A stretch of 35,439 nucleotides of DNA from Flavobacteriales bacterium (GCA_021741155.1 JAIOYP010000043.1:1-35439), one strand, 5' to 3'; shown: positions 17,770 to 27,031, counted from the first letter of the stretch. A program made the numbers and translations. Notes: a model not told the origin generated them from the letters alone.

Positions 17770-19962
17770 ATGAGAATTTTTACTGTAGTGCTATTGCTAC
17801 TTGCTTCGGTTGGTCAATTGTTTGCGCAGCAGCATTCGGTTGCTAGACGTTGGAATGAAGTGCTGCTTGAAGCTATTCGGGACGATTATGCGCGACCAAC
17901 CATTCATGCCCGAAATCTGTTTCATACAACCATAGCGCTCTATGATGGCTGGGCCATTTACGACCCGGTTGCAAACCCATATATACTCGGAAAAGTGGTG
18001 CATGATTACGATTGCCCGTTCAATGGTATTGCAACACCTACGGATATCCAAGCAGCGCAAGAAGTAACCATGAGTTATGCGGCTTATCGTGTATTGAGCC
18101 ATCGTTTTGCCAATTCTCCCGATGCAGTGCAGACGCAGTTTCGGTTTGATACACTGATGGCAAATTTGGGATACGACATCAACTACACATCCACCAATTA
18201 TTCCAATAATTCATACGCAGCTCTAGGAAATTATTTGGCTCAGAACATCATTGCCTACGGTTTTCAGGACGGAGCCAACGAAGGAGAAGGCTACGAAAAT
18301 CAGCATTACTTACCGCTCAATCCAACCTTACTACCTGTCTATCCGGGTAATCCCGATATTGTTGACCCTAACCGCTGGCAGCCGCTCACGTTGCAGATTT
18401 ACATCGATCAATCGGGTCACATTTGGCCTGTGAATACGCCTGCGTTTCTCGGCCCCGAATGGGGAGAAGTGGATGCATTTGCCTTGAGCGATGATGACTT
18501 GACGCTGCACTACCGTGATGGCTATGACTATCAGATTCATCATGACCCCGGAATGCCACCGCAGATGGACACAGCAGATGTTTCTGGCATGGCTTTGCAA
18601 TACAAATGGACCTTTGAATTGGTTGCCAGATGGTCGTCTCAACTTACGCCAGACGATACAACGGTTTGGGACATTTCGCCAGCTAGTATTGGAAACGTTC
18701 AGAGTTATCCGACTTCTTTTGCAGACCATCCTAGTTTCTATGACGTGGAGAATGGTGGAGATGCCGGCATTGGACACGCCATCAATCCAGTTACGGGGCA
18801 GCCTTACACACCTCAGTTGGTTAAACGTGGAGATTACGCACGTGTGCTTGCTGAATTTTGGGCAGATGGCCCACAGTCAGAAACGCCTCCAGGTCATTGG
18901 TTCACCATTCTCAACTACGTGAGCGATCATCCACTGGTTGAAAAACGATACATGGGAACGGGGCCAATACTTTCTGACTTGGAGTGGGATGTGAAATCGT
19001 ACTTTACGATGGCAGGTGCAGTACATGATGCAGCCGTAACCGCTTGGGGTATAAAAGGCTATTACGATTACATCCGACCTATTTCTGCCATTCGTTTTAT
19101 GGCAGACCTTGGGCAGTCAACCTATCCAGATTCGGTGCACTATCACCCTGCTGGATTGGGTTTAGTGGCTAATCTGATTGAACTTGTTGATTCTGCCGAT
19201 GCCTTGGCAGGAACGAATTATGTCAACGTAGGAAAGGTGAAGTTGAATGTATGGCGAGGTCCGAGTTATGTGGGAGCACCAGCTACCGATTACGCAGGTG
19301 TTGGTTGGATATTGGCAGAGAACTGGTGGCCGTATCAGCGACCTTCGTTCGTTACGCCACCTTTTGCGGGTTACGTTTCAGGCCATTCTACATTCTCTCG
19401 TGCAGCATCCGAGGTAATGACTGCTTTTACGGGCGATGCTTATTTCCCAGGTGGAATGGGAGAATTTCATGCTCCAATGAATGAATTTTTGGTGTTTGAA
19501 GAAGGACCAAGCGAAGATGTTGTTCTTCAATGGGCTACGTACCGTGATGCCTCTGACCAATGCAGTCTTTCGCGTATTTGGGGAGGAATCCATCCGCCAG
19601 CCGATGATATTCCGGGTAGATTGATGGGAATTGAAATTGGAACAGAGGCCTTCCATTTGGCTAATACCTATTTTGAAGGGTTGGTGACAGACGTTTCTGC
19701 TGAAAAAGAATTGCAACTGGCCGTCTATCCGAATCCTTCAATTACGGGTTCTGTCTCTATCAGAATGAACAGACCTTTTAGACAAATGGATGTTCAGGTG
19801 TTTGATATGAACGGGAAACGTTGTCTCTCACAATCTATGGCATCCAACGGAAATTCTGAAGTGGTGGCTCTTTCTATGAACGACCTTTCTACTGGCTTGT
19901 ATCTGCTGAAAGTGAATGCAGATGGAGTTGACTTTTCGCAGCGTATTTCTATCATGAGATAG
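17770..19962 (+). CDS. Vanadium-dependent haloperoxidase-like phosphatase-fold protein with T9SS sorting domain
   Basis: The start is the ATG at 17770 (MRIFTVVLLLLASVGQLFAQ, a clean signal peptide), giving 730 residues. Twelve upstream in-frame codons from 17734 are not signal-like. The core matches the vanadium haloperoxidase / PAP2-related family. GYVSGHSTFSRA holds the SGH motif (537-539), and SRIWGGIHPPADD holds SRxxxxxHxxxD with His608. YDYIRPISAIRFM is another typical family segment. Residues ~655-730 (VYPNPSITGSVSIRM...LSTGLYLLKV) are a T9SS type A sorting domain, so the enzyme is expected to be secreted or surface-attached. Whether it oxidises halides or only has the fold cannot be decided from motifs. 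Confidence 0.85.
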   Translation: MRIFTVVLLLLASVGQLFAQQHSVARRWNEVLLEAIRDDYARPTIHARNLFHTTIALYDGWAIYDPVANPYILGKVVHDYDCPFNGIATPTDIQAAQEVTMSYAAYRVLSHRFANSPDAVQTQFRFDTLMANLGYDINYTSTNYSNNSYAALGNYLAQNIIAYGFQDGANEGEGYENQHYLPLNPTLLPVYPGNPDIVDPNRWQPLTLQIYIDQSGHIWPVNTPAFLGPEWGEVDAFALSDDDLTLHYRDGYDYQIHHDPGMPPQMDTADVSGMALQYKWTFELVARWSSQLTPDDTTVWDISPASIGNVQSYPTSFADHPSFYDVENGGDAGIGHAINPVTGQPYTPQLVKRGDYARVLAEFWADGPQSETPPGHWFTILNYVSDHPLVEKRYMGTGPILSDLEWDVKSYFTMAGAVHDAAVTAWGIKGYYDYIRPISAIRFMADLGQSTYPDSVHYHPAGLGLVANLIELVDSADALAGTNYVNVGKVKLNVWRGPSYVGAPATDYAGVGWILAENWWPYQRPSFVTPPFAGYVSGHSTFSRAASEVMTAFTGDAYFPGGMGEFHAPMNEFLVFEEGPSEDVVLQWATYRDASDQCSLSRIWGGIHPPADDIPGRLMGIEIGTEAFHLANTYFEGLVTDVSAEKELQLAVYPNPSITGSVSIRMNRPFRQMDVQVFDMNGKRCLSQSMASNGNSEVVALSMNDLSTGLYLLKVNADGVDFSQRISIMR

Positions 19963-20008
19963 AAGTGAAACCTGTTCAATTCTAACCAAAACGACCTACG
20001 TATTGAAG

Positions 20009-22117
20009 ATGAAACAATTATTTCCAATCACTATTGCCATTCTTGCACTAGCTGCTTGTAAGCCAACTCCAGAACCATCAATGACCTATCCAGAAACACG
20101 AAAAGACGCCAATGTAATTGATGATTACTTCGGTACAAAAGTGGAAGACCCGTACCGCTGGTTGGAAGATGATAATTCGGAAGAAACGAAGGACTGGGTG
20201 AAGCGGCAGAATGCTGTAACGTTCGCCTATTTGGAAACACTTCCAAATCGTGCTAAGATTCGTTCTAGATTGGAGAAACTTTATGATTACGAGCGCTACG
20301 GAACACCGTTTAAGAAAGGTGGTAAGTTCTTCTTTCATAAGAATGATGGCATGCAGAACCAAAGCGTGCTTTATGTTCAGGATTCGCTACGCGGAGAAGC
20401 TTCGGTACTTATTGACCCAAACACACTTTCTGCTGATGGAACGGTAGCTCTTGGAGAAACTTCCGTTTCTAAGGACGGCAAGTACATGGCCTATCAGCTT
20501 TCTGCTGCTGGTTCTGATTGGAACGAGATTCACATCAAAGACCTCGCAACAGGAAGCAACTTGGATGAAGTGATTAAATGGGTGAAATTCTCTGGTGTTT
20601 CTTGGAAAGGAAACGGCTTCTATTACAGTCGCTACGATGCGCCAAAGGAAGGCAGTGCCCTCTCTGGAAAGAATGAGTTTCATAAGGTTTATTATCATGC
20701 TTTGGGAACAACTCAAGCAGATGACAAACTCATCTTTTGGAACAAGGAAAAACCATTGCGCAACTACTACGCATGGACTCCTTACTCAGAAGATTGTGTG
20801 GTGGTGTTTGAATCTGAATCGACCAGTGGCACACAACTCTATTACAAAGCAGATGGCGCTGCCGATTTTGTGCAGATTGCCGCAGGGTTTGATTACGAAT
20901 ACAACCTCATAGACCACACCAATGGGAAACTGCTGGCTTCTACCAACAATGGCGCATCAAACTATAGGGTGGTGCGCATTGATGTGAAGAATTCTGCTCC
21001 CGTAAACTGGGAAGTGGTGATTGAGCCGAAGATGGAAGTACTGGAAAGCGCAGAGTTGGCAGGAGGGAAGTTGGTCTGCTCGTATTTGAAAGATGTTTCT
21101 TCTGAAGTAAACATTCACGAGTTGGATGGTTCGTTTATCCGAAGTATTGATTTTCCTACCAAGGGAACAGCCAGTTTTAGCGGGAATAGAGAAGACGATA
21201 TGGCGTTTTTTTCGTTCACTTCGTTCACGTATCCAACAACCATTTTTGAGTATGAGGTTTCTACGGGTGTTTCAACGCTTTTCAAAGAGCCAAGCATCGA
21301 TTTTGATGCCGAGAAGTATGAAGTGAAACAGGTGTTCTACGCAAGCAAGGATGGAACGAAGATTCCGATGTTTATCGTTCATAAGCGAGGGTTGAAACTG
21401 AATGGTGAAAATCCGTGTTTGTTGTATGGCTACGGTGGCTTTAACATCAGCGTAAAACCAAGTTTTTCTGCCGATAGGCTTGTGTTTTTGGAGAATGGTG
21501 GCATCTATGCCCAAGCCAACATGCGCGGTGGGGGTGAGTATGGCGAAGAATGGCACGAAGCAGGTACCAAGCTCAAAAAGCAGAACGTGTTTGATGATTT
21601 TATTGCAGCAGCCGAATTCCTCATCAAAGAGAAGTATACAAGCTCAGACAAGTTGGCCATTTCGGGACGTTCGAATGGCGGATTGCTTGTGGGTGCGTGT
21701 ATGCTGCAACGGCCCGACCTTTTTAAAGTGGCGTTGCCAGCAGTGGGCGTGCAAGACATGCTTCGGTTCCATAAGTTCACTATTGGTTGGGCTTGGACGG
21801 GAGATTACGGCTCTAGCGACAACGCGGACGAGTTTAAAGCCCTCTATGCTTATTCTCCCTTGCATAACGTGAAAGAAGTGGCGTATCCGGCTACGCTGGT
21901 TACCACAGCCGACCACGATGACCGTGTAGTGCCTGCGCACTCCTTCAAATTCATTTCTGAGCTACAGGCCAAGCATACGGGCAGTCTTCCCGTACTTATT
22001 CGCATTGATGTAGATGCTGGCCACGGTGCAGGAAAACCACTATCAAAAACCATTGACGAAAGTGCCGATATTTGGGCGTTTGTGTTTGAGCATTTGGGGG
22101 TGGAGATGGCTAAATGA
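20009..22117 (+). CDS. Prolyl oligopeptidase family (S9A) lipoprotein
   Basis: The ATG at 20009 is preferred over an in-frame TTG two codons earlier; the protein has 702 residues. The lipoprotein signal MKQLFPITIAILALAAC predicts lipidation at Cys17. The N-terminus (YPETRKDANVIDDYFGTKVEDPYRWLED) is typical of prolyl endopeptidases and precedes a seven-bladed propeller. The alpha/beta hydrolase domain carries Ser555 in GRSNGG, the Asp of TADHDDRVVP (around 635-638) and His672 in GHGAGKP. It should cleave short peptides after proline in the periplasm or at the membrane. It follows the haloperoxidase-like gene by 46 bp without a visible terminator and may be co-transcribed. Confidence 0.93.
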   Translation: MKQLFPITIAILALAACKPTPEPSMTYPETRKDANVIDDYFGTKVEDPYRWLEDDNSEETKDWVKRQNAVTFAYLETLPNRAKIRSRLEKLYDYERYGTPFKKGGKFFFHKNDGMQNQSVLYVQDSLRGEASVLIDPNTLSADGTVALGETSVSKDGKYMAYQLSAAGSDWNEIHIKDLATGSNLDEVIKWVKFSGVSWKGNGFYYSRYDAPKEGSALSGKNEFHKVYYHALGTTQADDKLIFWNKEKPLRNYYAWTPYSEDCVVVFESESTSGTQLYYKADGAADFVQIAAGFDYEYNLIDHTNGKLLASTNNGASNYRVVRIDVKNSAPVNWEVVIEPKMEVLESAELAGGKLVCSYLKDVSSEVNIHELDGSFIRSIDFPTKGTASFSGNREDDMAFFSFTSFTYPTTIFEYEVSTGVSTLFKEPSIDFDAEKYEVKQVFYASKDGTKIPMFIVHKRGLKLNGENPCLLYGYGGFNISVKPSFSADRLVFLENGGIYAQANMRGGGEYGEEWHEAGTKLKKQNVFDDFIAAAEFLIKEKYTSSDKLAISGRSNGGLLVGACMLQRPDLFKVALPAVGVQDMLRFHKFTIGWAWTGDYGSSDNADEFKALYAYSPLHNVKEVAYPATLVTTADHDDRVVPAHSFKFISELQAKHTGSLPVLIRIDVDAGHGAGKPLSKTIDESADIWAFVFEHLGVEMAK

Positions 22118-22160
22118 TTTTGGCCAAATCGGACTAGTTTAAATTGGCAAATGATTGATA

Positions 22161-22727
22161 ATGGCAGCAAAAAAGATCCAACTTACCCAAGAGCAGCACC
22201 AAGGTTTTCTTAACCTACTTAAAACCCGTTTTGAGCAGAACATGGGGCGCCATCAAGGCTTAAATTGGGATAAGATTCAAGTCAAATTAGAAGCGAATCC
22301 ACAAAAACTGTGGTCGCTATTTGAGATGGAACGCACCAGTGGCGAACCAGATGTGGTGGGCTATGATGCCGCCACAGATACCTACCTCTTTTTTGATTGC
22401 AGCGCAGAAACTCCAACTGACCGCAGAAGCGTGTGCTACGACCGCGAAGGATTGGAATCGCGCAAGGAACATCAACCAAAGAACAACGCCATTGATATGG
22501 CAACCGAAATAGGCGTCCAGCTCCTTACAGAAGAGCAGTATCGTTACCTACAAACACTCGGAACGTTTGATGCTAAAACATCAAGTTGGCTACAAACACC
22601 TGCCAATATCAGAAAACTTGGAGGCGCCATTTTTGGTGATTTCCGCTTCGGAACCGTGTTTGTGTATCACAATGGTGCGCAGTCGTATTATGGCGCTAGA
22701 GCGTTTCGTTGCGCGCTTAGCGTTTAA
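22161..22727 (+). CDS. DUF4256 family protein
   Basis: The 188-residue product starts at the ATG at 22161 (MAAKKIQLTQEQHQGFLNLL); an upstream TTG in frame is not needed. Features of the DUF4256 family are W..I...L, ERTSGEPDVVGYD, YLFFDCSAETPTDRRSVCYDREGLESRK, and a C-terminal GGAIFGDFRFGTVFVYHNGAQSYY stretch. No signal peptide is visible, so it is expected in the cytoplasm. The function of the family is not known to me. It starts 43 bp after the prolyl oligopeptidase stop on the same strand. Confidence 0.8.
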   Translation: MAAKKIQLTQEQHQGFLNLLKTRFEQNMGRHQGLNWDKIQVKLEANPQKLWSLFEMERTSGEPDVVGYDAATDTYLFFDCSAETPTDRRSVCYDREGLESRKEHQPKNNAIDMATEIGVQLLTEEQYRYLQTLGTFDAKTSSWLQTPANIRKLGGAIFGDFRFGTVFVYHNGAQSYYGARAFRCALSV

Positions 22728-22778
22728 CTAGCGTCCGTTTTCATTTCCTCCTTTTTCTTCAAACCCAAACACTCCCGT

Positions 22779-22786
22779 TACCTTCG
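22779..22786 (+). promoter_or_regulatory. TACCTTCG -7-like element immediately before the glycerophosphodiesterase start
   Basis: This is one mismatch from TAnnTTTG and lies only 4 bp before the ATG at 22791. If it is used, the transcript would be nearly leaderless. No clear -33 element was found. Confidence 0.35.
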
Positions 22787-22790
22787 CCCC

Positions 22791-23279
22791 ATGCGATTGC
22801 TTCTCTTTTTTCTTCTCCTTTCAACCACAACCATGGCACAGCATATTCAGGTAACAGCCCATCGTGGAGCATCGGGCTATGCACCCGAAAACACACTTTC
22901 ATCGGTTAGAAAAGCCTTAGAAATAGGCGTAGATAGAGTTGAGATTGATGTGCAGCAAACAGCAGATGGCATGGTGGTTCTTTTGCACGATAAGACCCTA
23001 GATAGAACCACAAACTCCAAAGGAAAAATAAGCGCAATGACCTATGCTGAACTAAAAGAAGTAAAAGCAAACGTCAATTTTGAGGCTGAATTCCCGAACG
23101 AGCCCATTCCAACCTTAGAGCAAGTTTTTGAATTACTCGATAGCACCACCGAGTTCGTCATTGAGATAAAAGCAGGCAACAAGACCTATCCCGGCATTGA
23201 GGATAATGTGGCGGTACTCATCAACCAGTCAGAAGGTTTCGGTAGCTTTGAAGGTTATCTTAAGAGAGCGGTGGCTTAA
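22791..23279 (+). pseudogene. Glycerophosphodiester phosphodiesterase, truncated after the N-terminal half
   Basis: The gene encodes a signal peptide (MRLLLFFLLLSTTTMAQ) and the GDPD active-site region: HRGASGYAPENT, the metal-binding EIDVQ, LLHDKTLDRTT, and the later EFVIEIKAGN. It stops after 162 residues. GDPD barrels are usually about 230-260 residues, so the C-terminal strands and their conserved residues are missing. The end, QSEGFGSFEGYLKRAVA, does not look like GDPD; FGSFEGYLKR faintly recalls the FGSFDxYIW segment of DNA-3-methyladenine glycosylase I. A deletion joining two genes is possible. The short protein may be made but is unlikely to be an active GDPD. Confidence 0.65.
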
Positions 23280-23381
23280 GTGATTTAGTGTTAAGCACTT
23301 AAATTGGCAACTGTTCTCTTTTTATGCAAATTATTCCTTCAGTTTATTAATTGAACTCAGATTACTGGTAAGTCTACCAAT

Positions 23382-24470
23382 CTAAAAAACATCCCAATCG
23401 CCAAGCGTAAGCAGCCAGTTCTTTTCTACTTGAAGTGGTTCTGCTTTCAGCTTGCTCGCACTTCTGCTCAGCAAATTCAAAACACGTGGATTTATCTTCG
23501 TAGGAATTTGAAAGAAACCAATCTTGCTAAAAGAGGCAAGGGCAGGGGAAATGCCCGAAACGAATATCAGATTAAACTTGGAACCCGTCAGTTTTGGCTG
23601 TTTCCGTACTTGGTTTATCAAATAGAGAAGCGCGTTATCATGACCATTGACGAACGCAAAATCCATAATGAGCAATGCTGGATTACCCAACATTTCATCT
23701 TCTTTTACTACAACAACGGTAGTTAGTTTTCCTGCTTCGCGAAGCGCCAATAGGTGATGCTTGCCTCTGACAGATTTCAGATAACGCCAATCCAACCACG
23801 CCTTATCACGAATTAAATGATTCGGGAATTGGGCTGAATACGCTGAGAAAATCGACTCTACTTCATCCGTAATTTCTGTGACCCTCTCAACAGAAGCATC
23901 TTTCAATTTAAGATTGGAAGAGAATAGATTAACGCCAGCATCAGCAAACCACCCAGCAATTTTCTCCAATCCAAAGAGGTTGATTTTACTTCTGACGATA
24001 CAACCCGTATTTACAGGTCGCAGATAGGTTGGAACAGCCGAAACGACTTTGAAATCATTGTATTTCAAGAATGTGCGAATGCTCTTGTCATTTGGGAAAG
24101 TGTAGATGAGGTCAACGTCTGATGCATCCAAATCCTTGTTGGCAAACTCGGCTAATTGCCTAAAAAGCCCAACACCGCGATAAGTTGGATTAACCGCCAC
24201 ATCCTGAATGTTGCCAACCAGTTTCTCTTCTCCATTTACGGAACAACGATAAACGGGAACGTGGTAATAGCCAATGATTCTATCTGCATCCCAAGCGGCA
24301 TATACATAGCTTTTGCCCGTTGGAAGTTGTTTGTATTGCCAATCCCAATACGCCTGATTGTAAATCTCAACGTTGTGAGCGCCAACTTCGGTAAGAATGT
24401 TGCGAATTTCAGAAACGAGCAGCGCGTGCTGCGCGGGCTCAATCCTTGAGAATCTCAATGCTATACTCAT
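23382..24470 (-). CDS. GNAT-family N-acetyltransferase
   Basis: The 362-residue product starts at the ATG at 24470. An N-terminal GNAT domain shows AAWDADRIIGYYHVPV and motif A, GNIQDVAVNPTYRGVGLFRQLAEFA (residues 87-110), the acetyl-CoA pyrophosphate-binding loop. YTFPNDKS...FLKYNDFKVV follows, as is common in GNATs from surface-polysaccharide loci. The second half (~200-362) is long for a GNAT and may be a second, degenerate GNAT-like domain. The gene overlaps the upstream deacetylase gene by 32 bp, so the two are translationally coupled. Acetylation of a glycan or glycan precursor is an inference from that pairing. Confidence 0.8.
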   Translation of the reverse strand: MSIALRFSRIEPAQHALLVSEIRNILTEVGAHNVEIYNQAYWDWQYKQLPTGKSYVYAAWDADRIIGYYHVPVYRCSVNGEEKLVGNIQDVAVNPTYRGVGLFRQLAEFANKDLDASDVDLIYTFPNDKSIRTFLKYNDFKVVSAVPTYLRPVNTGCIVRSKINLFGLEKIAGWFADAGVNLFSSNLKLKDASVERVTEITDEVESIFSAYSAQFPNHLIRDKAWLDWRYLKSVRGKHHLLALREAGKLTTVVVVKEDEMLGNPALLIMDFAFVNGHDNALLYLINQVRKQPKLTGSKFNLIFVSGISPALASFSKIGFFQIPTKINPRVLNLLSRSASKLKAEPLQVEKNWLLTLGDWDVF

Positions 24471-25290
24471 TGACTTCTCTTTGGTCTTTGTATTGCTTCA
24501 CCACGTTGCTCACGGTATCAAACTTAAATTGCCCCAAGAGTTTGTCCGTAAACGGAATGGTTTTGCTCAATCGGGTGTAGTGGGTAATCTTGGCTTTGCG
24601 CTCCATATCTACCACTGGATGATGTGGGTCGTATTCCCACGGATGGATGTAGAACATGTTCACCTTGCCTTCTTTAGCGCGCTGTTTCAGTCCGTTGCTG
24701 GTGAGCATGTACGGGAACAGACGGAAGTAAGCACCACCAATGCCCAAGTTCTTGGTAAGCAGTTTGAAGGTAGAAACAGGAAACTCCGTGAGTCCATTCT
24801 CCTTGATAGTGAAGATTTCGTCTGGCGTGGTAGAAATACCATAACGCCATGTTTTTACGGGCGAAATGGAACAATCAATCATGTATCCTTCTTCTTTGAG
24901 GATATCCAACGCCCAAAGCGATTTGTTGGTGATGGAGAAGAAAGGAGCTCTAAACGCAACTACGGGCGTTCCAGAAATGTCTTCCAGAATCTTCTTCGTT
25001 TTGCTTATTTCTTCTCGGAATGCCTCTGGACTCAAATCGTAAACCTTCTCATGCGAATAGCCATGTGAGGCCATTTCGTGTCCAGCATCCGTAATCTGTT
25101 TTATGAGTTCTGGGTACTTCTCTCCAATCCAACCCAAGGTGAAGAAAGTGGCTTTGGTGTTGTGCTTATCTAAAAGTTCGAGCAATGGATTCACACCTTT
25201 TCTAATGCGATCGGTATGCTTACTCCAAGATTCAAATGGCAGCTCAATTCCTTGATACCAATCTTCTAAATCTACACTGAATGCGTTCAT
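24439..25290 (-). CDS. Polysaccharide deacetylase (carbohydrate esterase 4 fold)
   Basis: The ATG at 25290 (MNAFSVDLEDWYQG) is the family start, giving 283 residues. The codons upstream lie in an octamer repeat and are not coding. Motif 1 is FSVDLEDWY with the metal/catalytic acids. Motif 2 is SHGYSH (His76, His80) and motif 3 is FRAPFFSI (Arg114, Pro116). A late IHPWEYDP matches the DUF3473-type C-terminus of deacetylases from exopolysaccharide (XrtA-type) clusters. No signal peptide is seen. It probably removes N-acetyl groups from a polysaccharide or its precursor, paired with the overlapping acetyltransferase gene. Confidence 0.9.
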   Translation of the reverse strand: MNAFSVDLEDWYQGIELPFESWSKHTDRIRKGVNPLLELLDKHNTKATFFTLGWIGEKYPELIKQITDAGHEMASHGYSHEKVYDLSPEAFREEISKTKKILEDISGTPVVAFRAPFFSITNKSLWALDILKEEGYMIDCSISPVKTWRYGISTTPDEIFTIKENGLTEFPVSTFKLLTKNLGIGGAYFRLFPYMLTSNGLKQRAKEGKVNMFYIHPWEYDPHHPVVDMERKAKITHYTRLSKTIPFTDKLLGQFKFDTVSNVVKQYKDQREVNEYSIEILKD

Positions 25291-25303
25291 GGCGACAAGG
25301 TAA

Positions 25304-25367
25304 TTAGCTAATTGGCTAATTAGCAAATTAGCAGATCAGCCAGTCAGCGAATCAGGCAGTTAGCGGA
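25304..25367. repeat. Octameric degenerate array, left arm of an inverted pair
   Basis: Eight consecutive 8-bp units on +: TTAGCTAA, TTGGCTAA, TTAGCAAA, TTAGCAGA, TCAGCCAG, TCAGCGAA, TCAGGCAG, TTAGCGGA. The core is TNAGCnnA. The array starts 13 bp upstream of the deacetylase ATG. Confidence 0.8.
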
Positions 25368-25491
25368 TGAAAAATGAGGAAATGAGTGCAAACGCATTAA
25401 AAAAAGATACTGTGCGGATGCACACAACCCCATGTCGGGACATTTTTATAGCCACAGATGGTCAGCTTCAAAGTCAATGTTGAGGACGTAC

Positions 25492-25531
25492 CTAGCTCAT
25501 TAGCTCATCTGCTAATTTGCTCATTTGTCAA
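25492..25531. repeat. Octameric degenerate array, right arm of an inverted pair
   Basis: Five 8-bp units read on -: TTGACAAA, TGAGCAAA, TTAGCAGA, TGAGCTAA, TGAGCTAG. It is the same family as 25304-25367 in opposite orientation and ends exactly at the stop codon of the DUF5715 gene (25532). About 124 bp without recognisable content lies between the arms. Confidence 0.8.
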
Positions 25532-26320
25532 TCAACTCTTTTTCACAGTAACATGGATGCAATTCCCCTCAGGGCAAAGAAGAATCTTGCCTTGTTTTTG
25601 GAAGTCTTTAAGAACGGTTTCAAATGCTTTTCGAGCAACATGGCAGTTTTCGGCTCCTTCAATCTTCCAAATATCAAACGATGCTCCATAGGAATGGGCC
25701 GATATTTTTCTAGTGGCATTGCGGCCGTGTCCTGACTTCAATAGTTTCTTCTGTTGTTCGAGTGTGCGGCTTAGCGAACTGATATGAAAAACGCTGCCTT
25801 CTGCTTTTGTTCCTTCCACTTTTTCGGAATAGGCATTTCCCATTGCAATTAGAACCTTGTATGCTTCGCGATTCAGATACGCATGGCTGTGCGTGAGTTT
25901 GTGTCGGTCTATAGTAAAACCGTCATCATCGTCCACTTCTACCATGGTAGAGAGACTTTTAATCTTGCTGTCTGTAAGTAGGATTCCGTTGTTTAGTCTT
26001 TTTGCCTGTTCGCGATGCCGATCGTAATGATTGCGTTGGAACTTGATGGAATGATTGGTGCAACTGCACACTTCCTTTGGTTTGGTTGGCTTTACATCAA
26101 CCTCAACATCAACATCGATAGGCTCATTTACCTCAACGCCTTCCTGTACTTCATCGTATGTTAGAAACATATACACATAGCTTCCTGCTTTGTAAATGGC
26201 AAAAAGCGAGAAGAGCACTATCAAACCAAGAATGCCGTAAACCAAGGCTCTTCGGAACGTACGCTTTCGCGAAAGGCGTCCGAACTTGGTACGTGGGGAC
26301 TTTTTTAGGTTCCGCGTCAT
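25532..26320 (-). CDS. DUF5715 membrane-anchored peptidase M15-like protein
   Basis: The 262-residue product has a very basic N-terminus, one transmembrane helix (~26-52), an acidic Val-rich linker (EVQEGVEVNEPIDVDVEVDV) and a C-terminal domain. That domain has SLSRT (Arg185), SAHSYGASFDI (His209, Asp216) and CIHVTVK (His256). This matches the SxHxxGxAxD...HV zinc-binding arrangement of M15/VanY-type DD-carboxypeptidases, as described for DUF5715. It should act on peptidoglycan peptides in the periplasm. The gene starts 3 bp after the response-regulator stop, so it is part of a three-gene operon with the sensor kinase; envelope-stress control is inferred. Confidence 0.82.
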   Translation of the reverse strand: MTRNLKKSPRTKFGRLSRKRTFRRALVYGILGLIVLFSLFAIYKAGSYVYMFLTYDEVQEGVEVNEPIDVDVEVDVKPTKPKEVCSCTNHSIKFQRNHYDRHREQAKRLNNGILLTDSKIKSLSTMVEVDDDDGFTIDRHKLTHSHAYLNREAYKVLIAMGNAYSEKVEGTKAEGSVFHISSLSRTLEQQKKLLKSGHGRNATRKISAHSYGASFDIWKIEGAENCHVARKAFETVLKDFQKQGKILLCPEGNCIHVTVKKS

Positions 26321-26323
26321 CTA

Positions 26324-27025
26324 TTACTGAACTCGTAATCTAAATCCAACTCCATGCACATTCTCAATACTAATGCGTTTATCGTCTTTTAAATATTTGC
26401 GCAGTTTGGAAATGAAAACATCCAAACTTCGTCCCGTAAAATAATCCGTTGTTCCCCAAACCGTGCTTAGAATGAGTTCGCGTTTTACCGTTTCGTTCTC
26501 GTTCTGACAGAACAGTTTTAGCACATCTGCTTCTTTCTGTGTCAAGTGTTTTTCGGTGCCATCTAGCATTAGTGTAAGGTTGTTTGGAACGAAAGTGAAT
26601 AAACCTATAGTGTATTCATTTTTCGCTTCAACCAGCTGGCTACTGGCATAACAACGGTTGAGAACGGCCTTCACCCTCAACAAAAATTCCTGATTGCTGA
26701 ATGGCTTGGTTATGTAATCATCCGCGCCAGCTTGAAATCCTTTCACACGATCGGTTTCCATACCTCTGGCGGTGAGGAAAATGATTGGAGCTTGCGAGTC
26801 TTTCTTTTTAATCTCATCACCCAAGGTGTAGCCATCTTTCTTTGGTAGCATGATATCGAGTATGGAAAGATGTGGCTGAAAATCGCCAAAAGCTTTGAGT
26901 CCAGCTTCGCCATCCTTTGCCCAATGAACGGAGTATCCTTCAATTTCGAGTAAATCATTGACTACAAAACCGAGGTTCTTATCATCCTCAACCATCAGAA
27001 TCCTAAATGAAGTTGTGTTGGTCAT
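26324..27025 (-). CDS. OmpR/PhoB-family response regulator
   Basis: The 233-residue product has a receiver domain with VEDD near the N-terminus, phospho-acceptor Asp57 (ILDIML), Thr85 and Lys107 (YITKPF). A winged-helix DNA-binding domain follows (~135-233: LTQKEADVLKLF...TVWGTTDYFTGRSLDVFISKLRKYL...VHGVGFRL). It resembles RprY-type regulators of Bacteroidota. It is the second gene of the kinase / regulator / DUF5715 operon, separated from the kinase by 110 bp filled with a heptamer array and from DUF5715 by 3 bp. Confidence 0.95.
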   Translation of the reverse strand: MTNTTSFRILMVEDDKNLGFVVNDLLEIEGYSVHWAKDGEAGLKAFGDFQPHLSILDIMLPKKDGYTLGDEIKKKDSQAPIIFLTARGMETDRVKGFQAGADDYITKPFSNQEFLLRVKAVLNRCYASSQLVEAKNEYTIGLFTFVPNNLTLMLDGTEKHLTQKEADVLKLFCQNENETVKRELILSTVWGTTDYFTGRSLDVFISKLRKYLKDDKRISIENVHGVGFRLRVQ

Positions 27026-27031
27026 GGCTGT

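Noticed and set aside
25291..25326. TTG start for the deacetylase at 25326
   Set aside because: The added codons translate an octamer repeat array, and the family motif starts at MNAFSVDLEDWY (25290).
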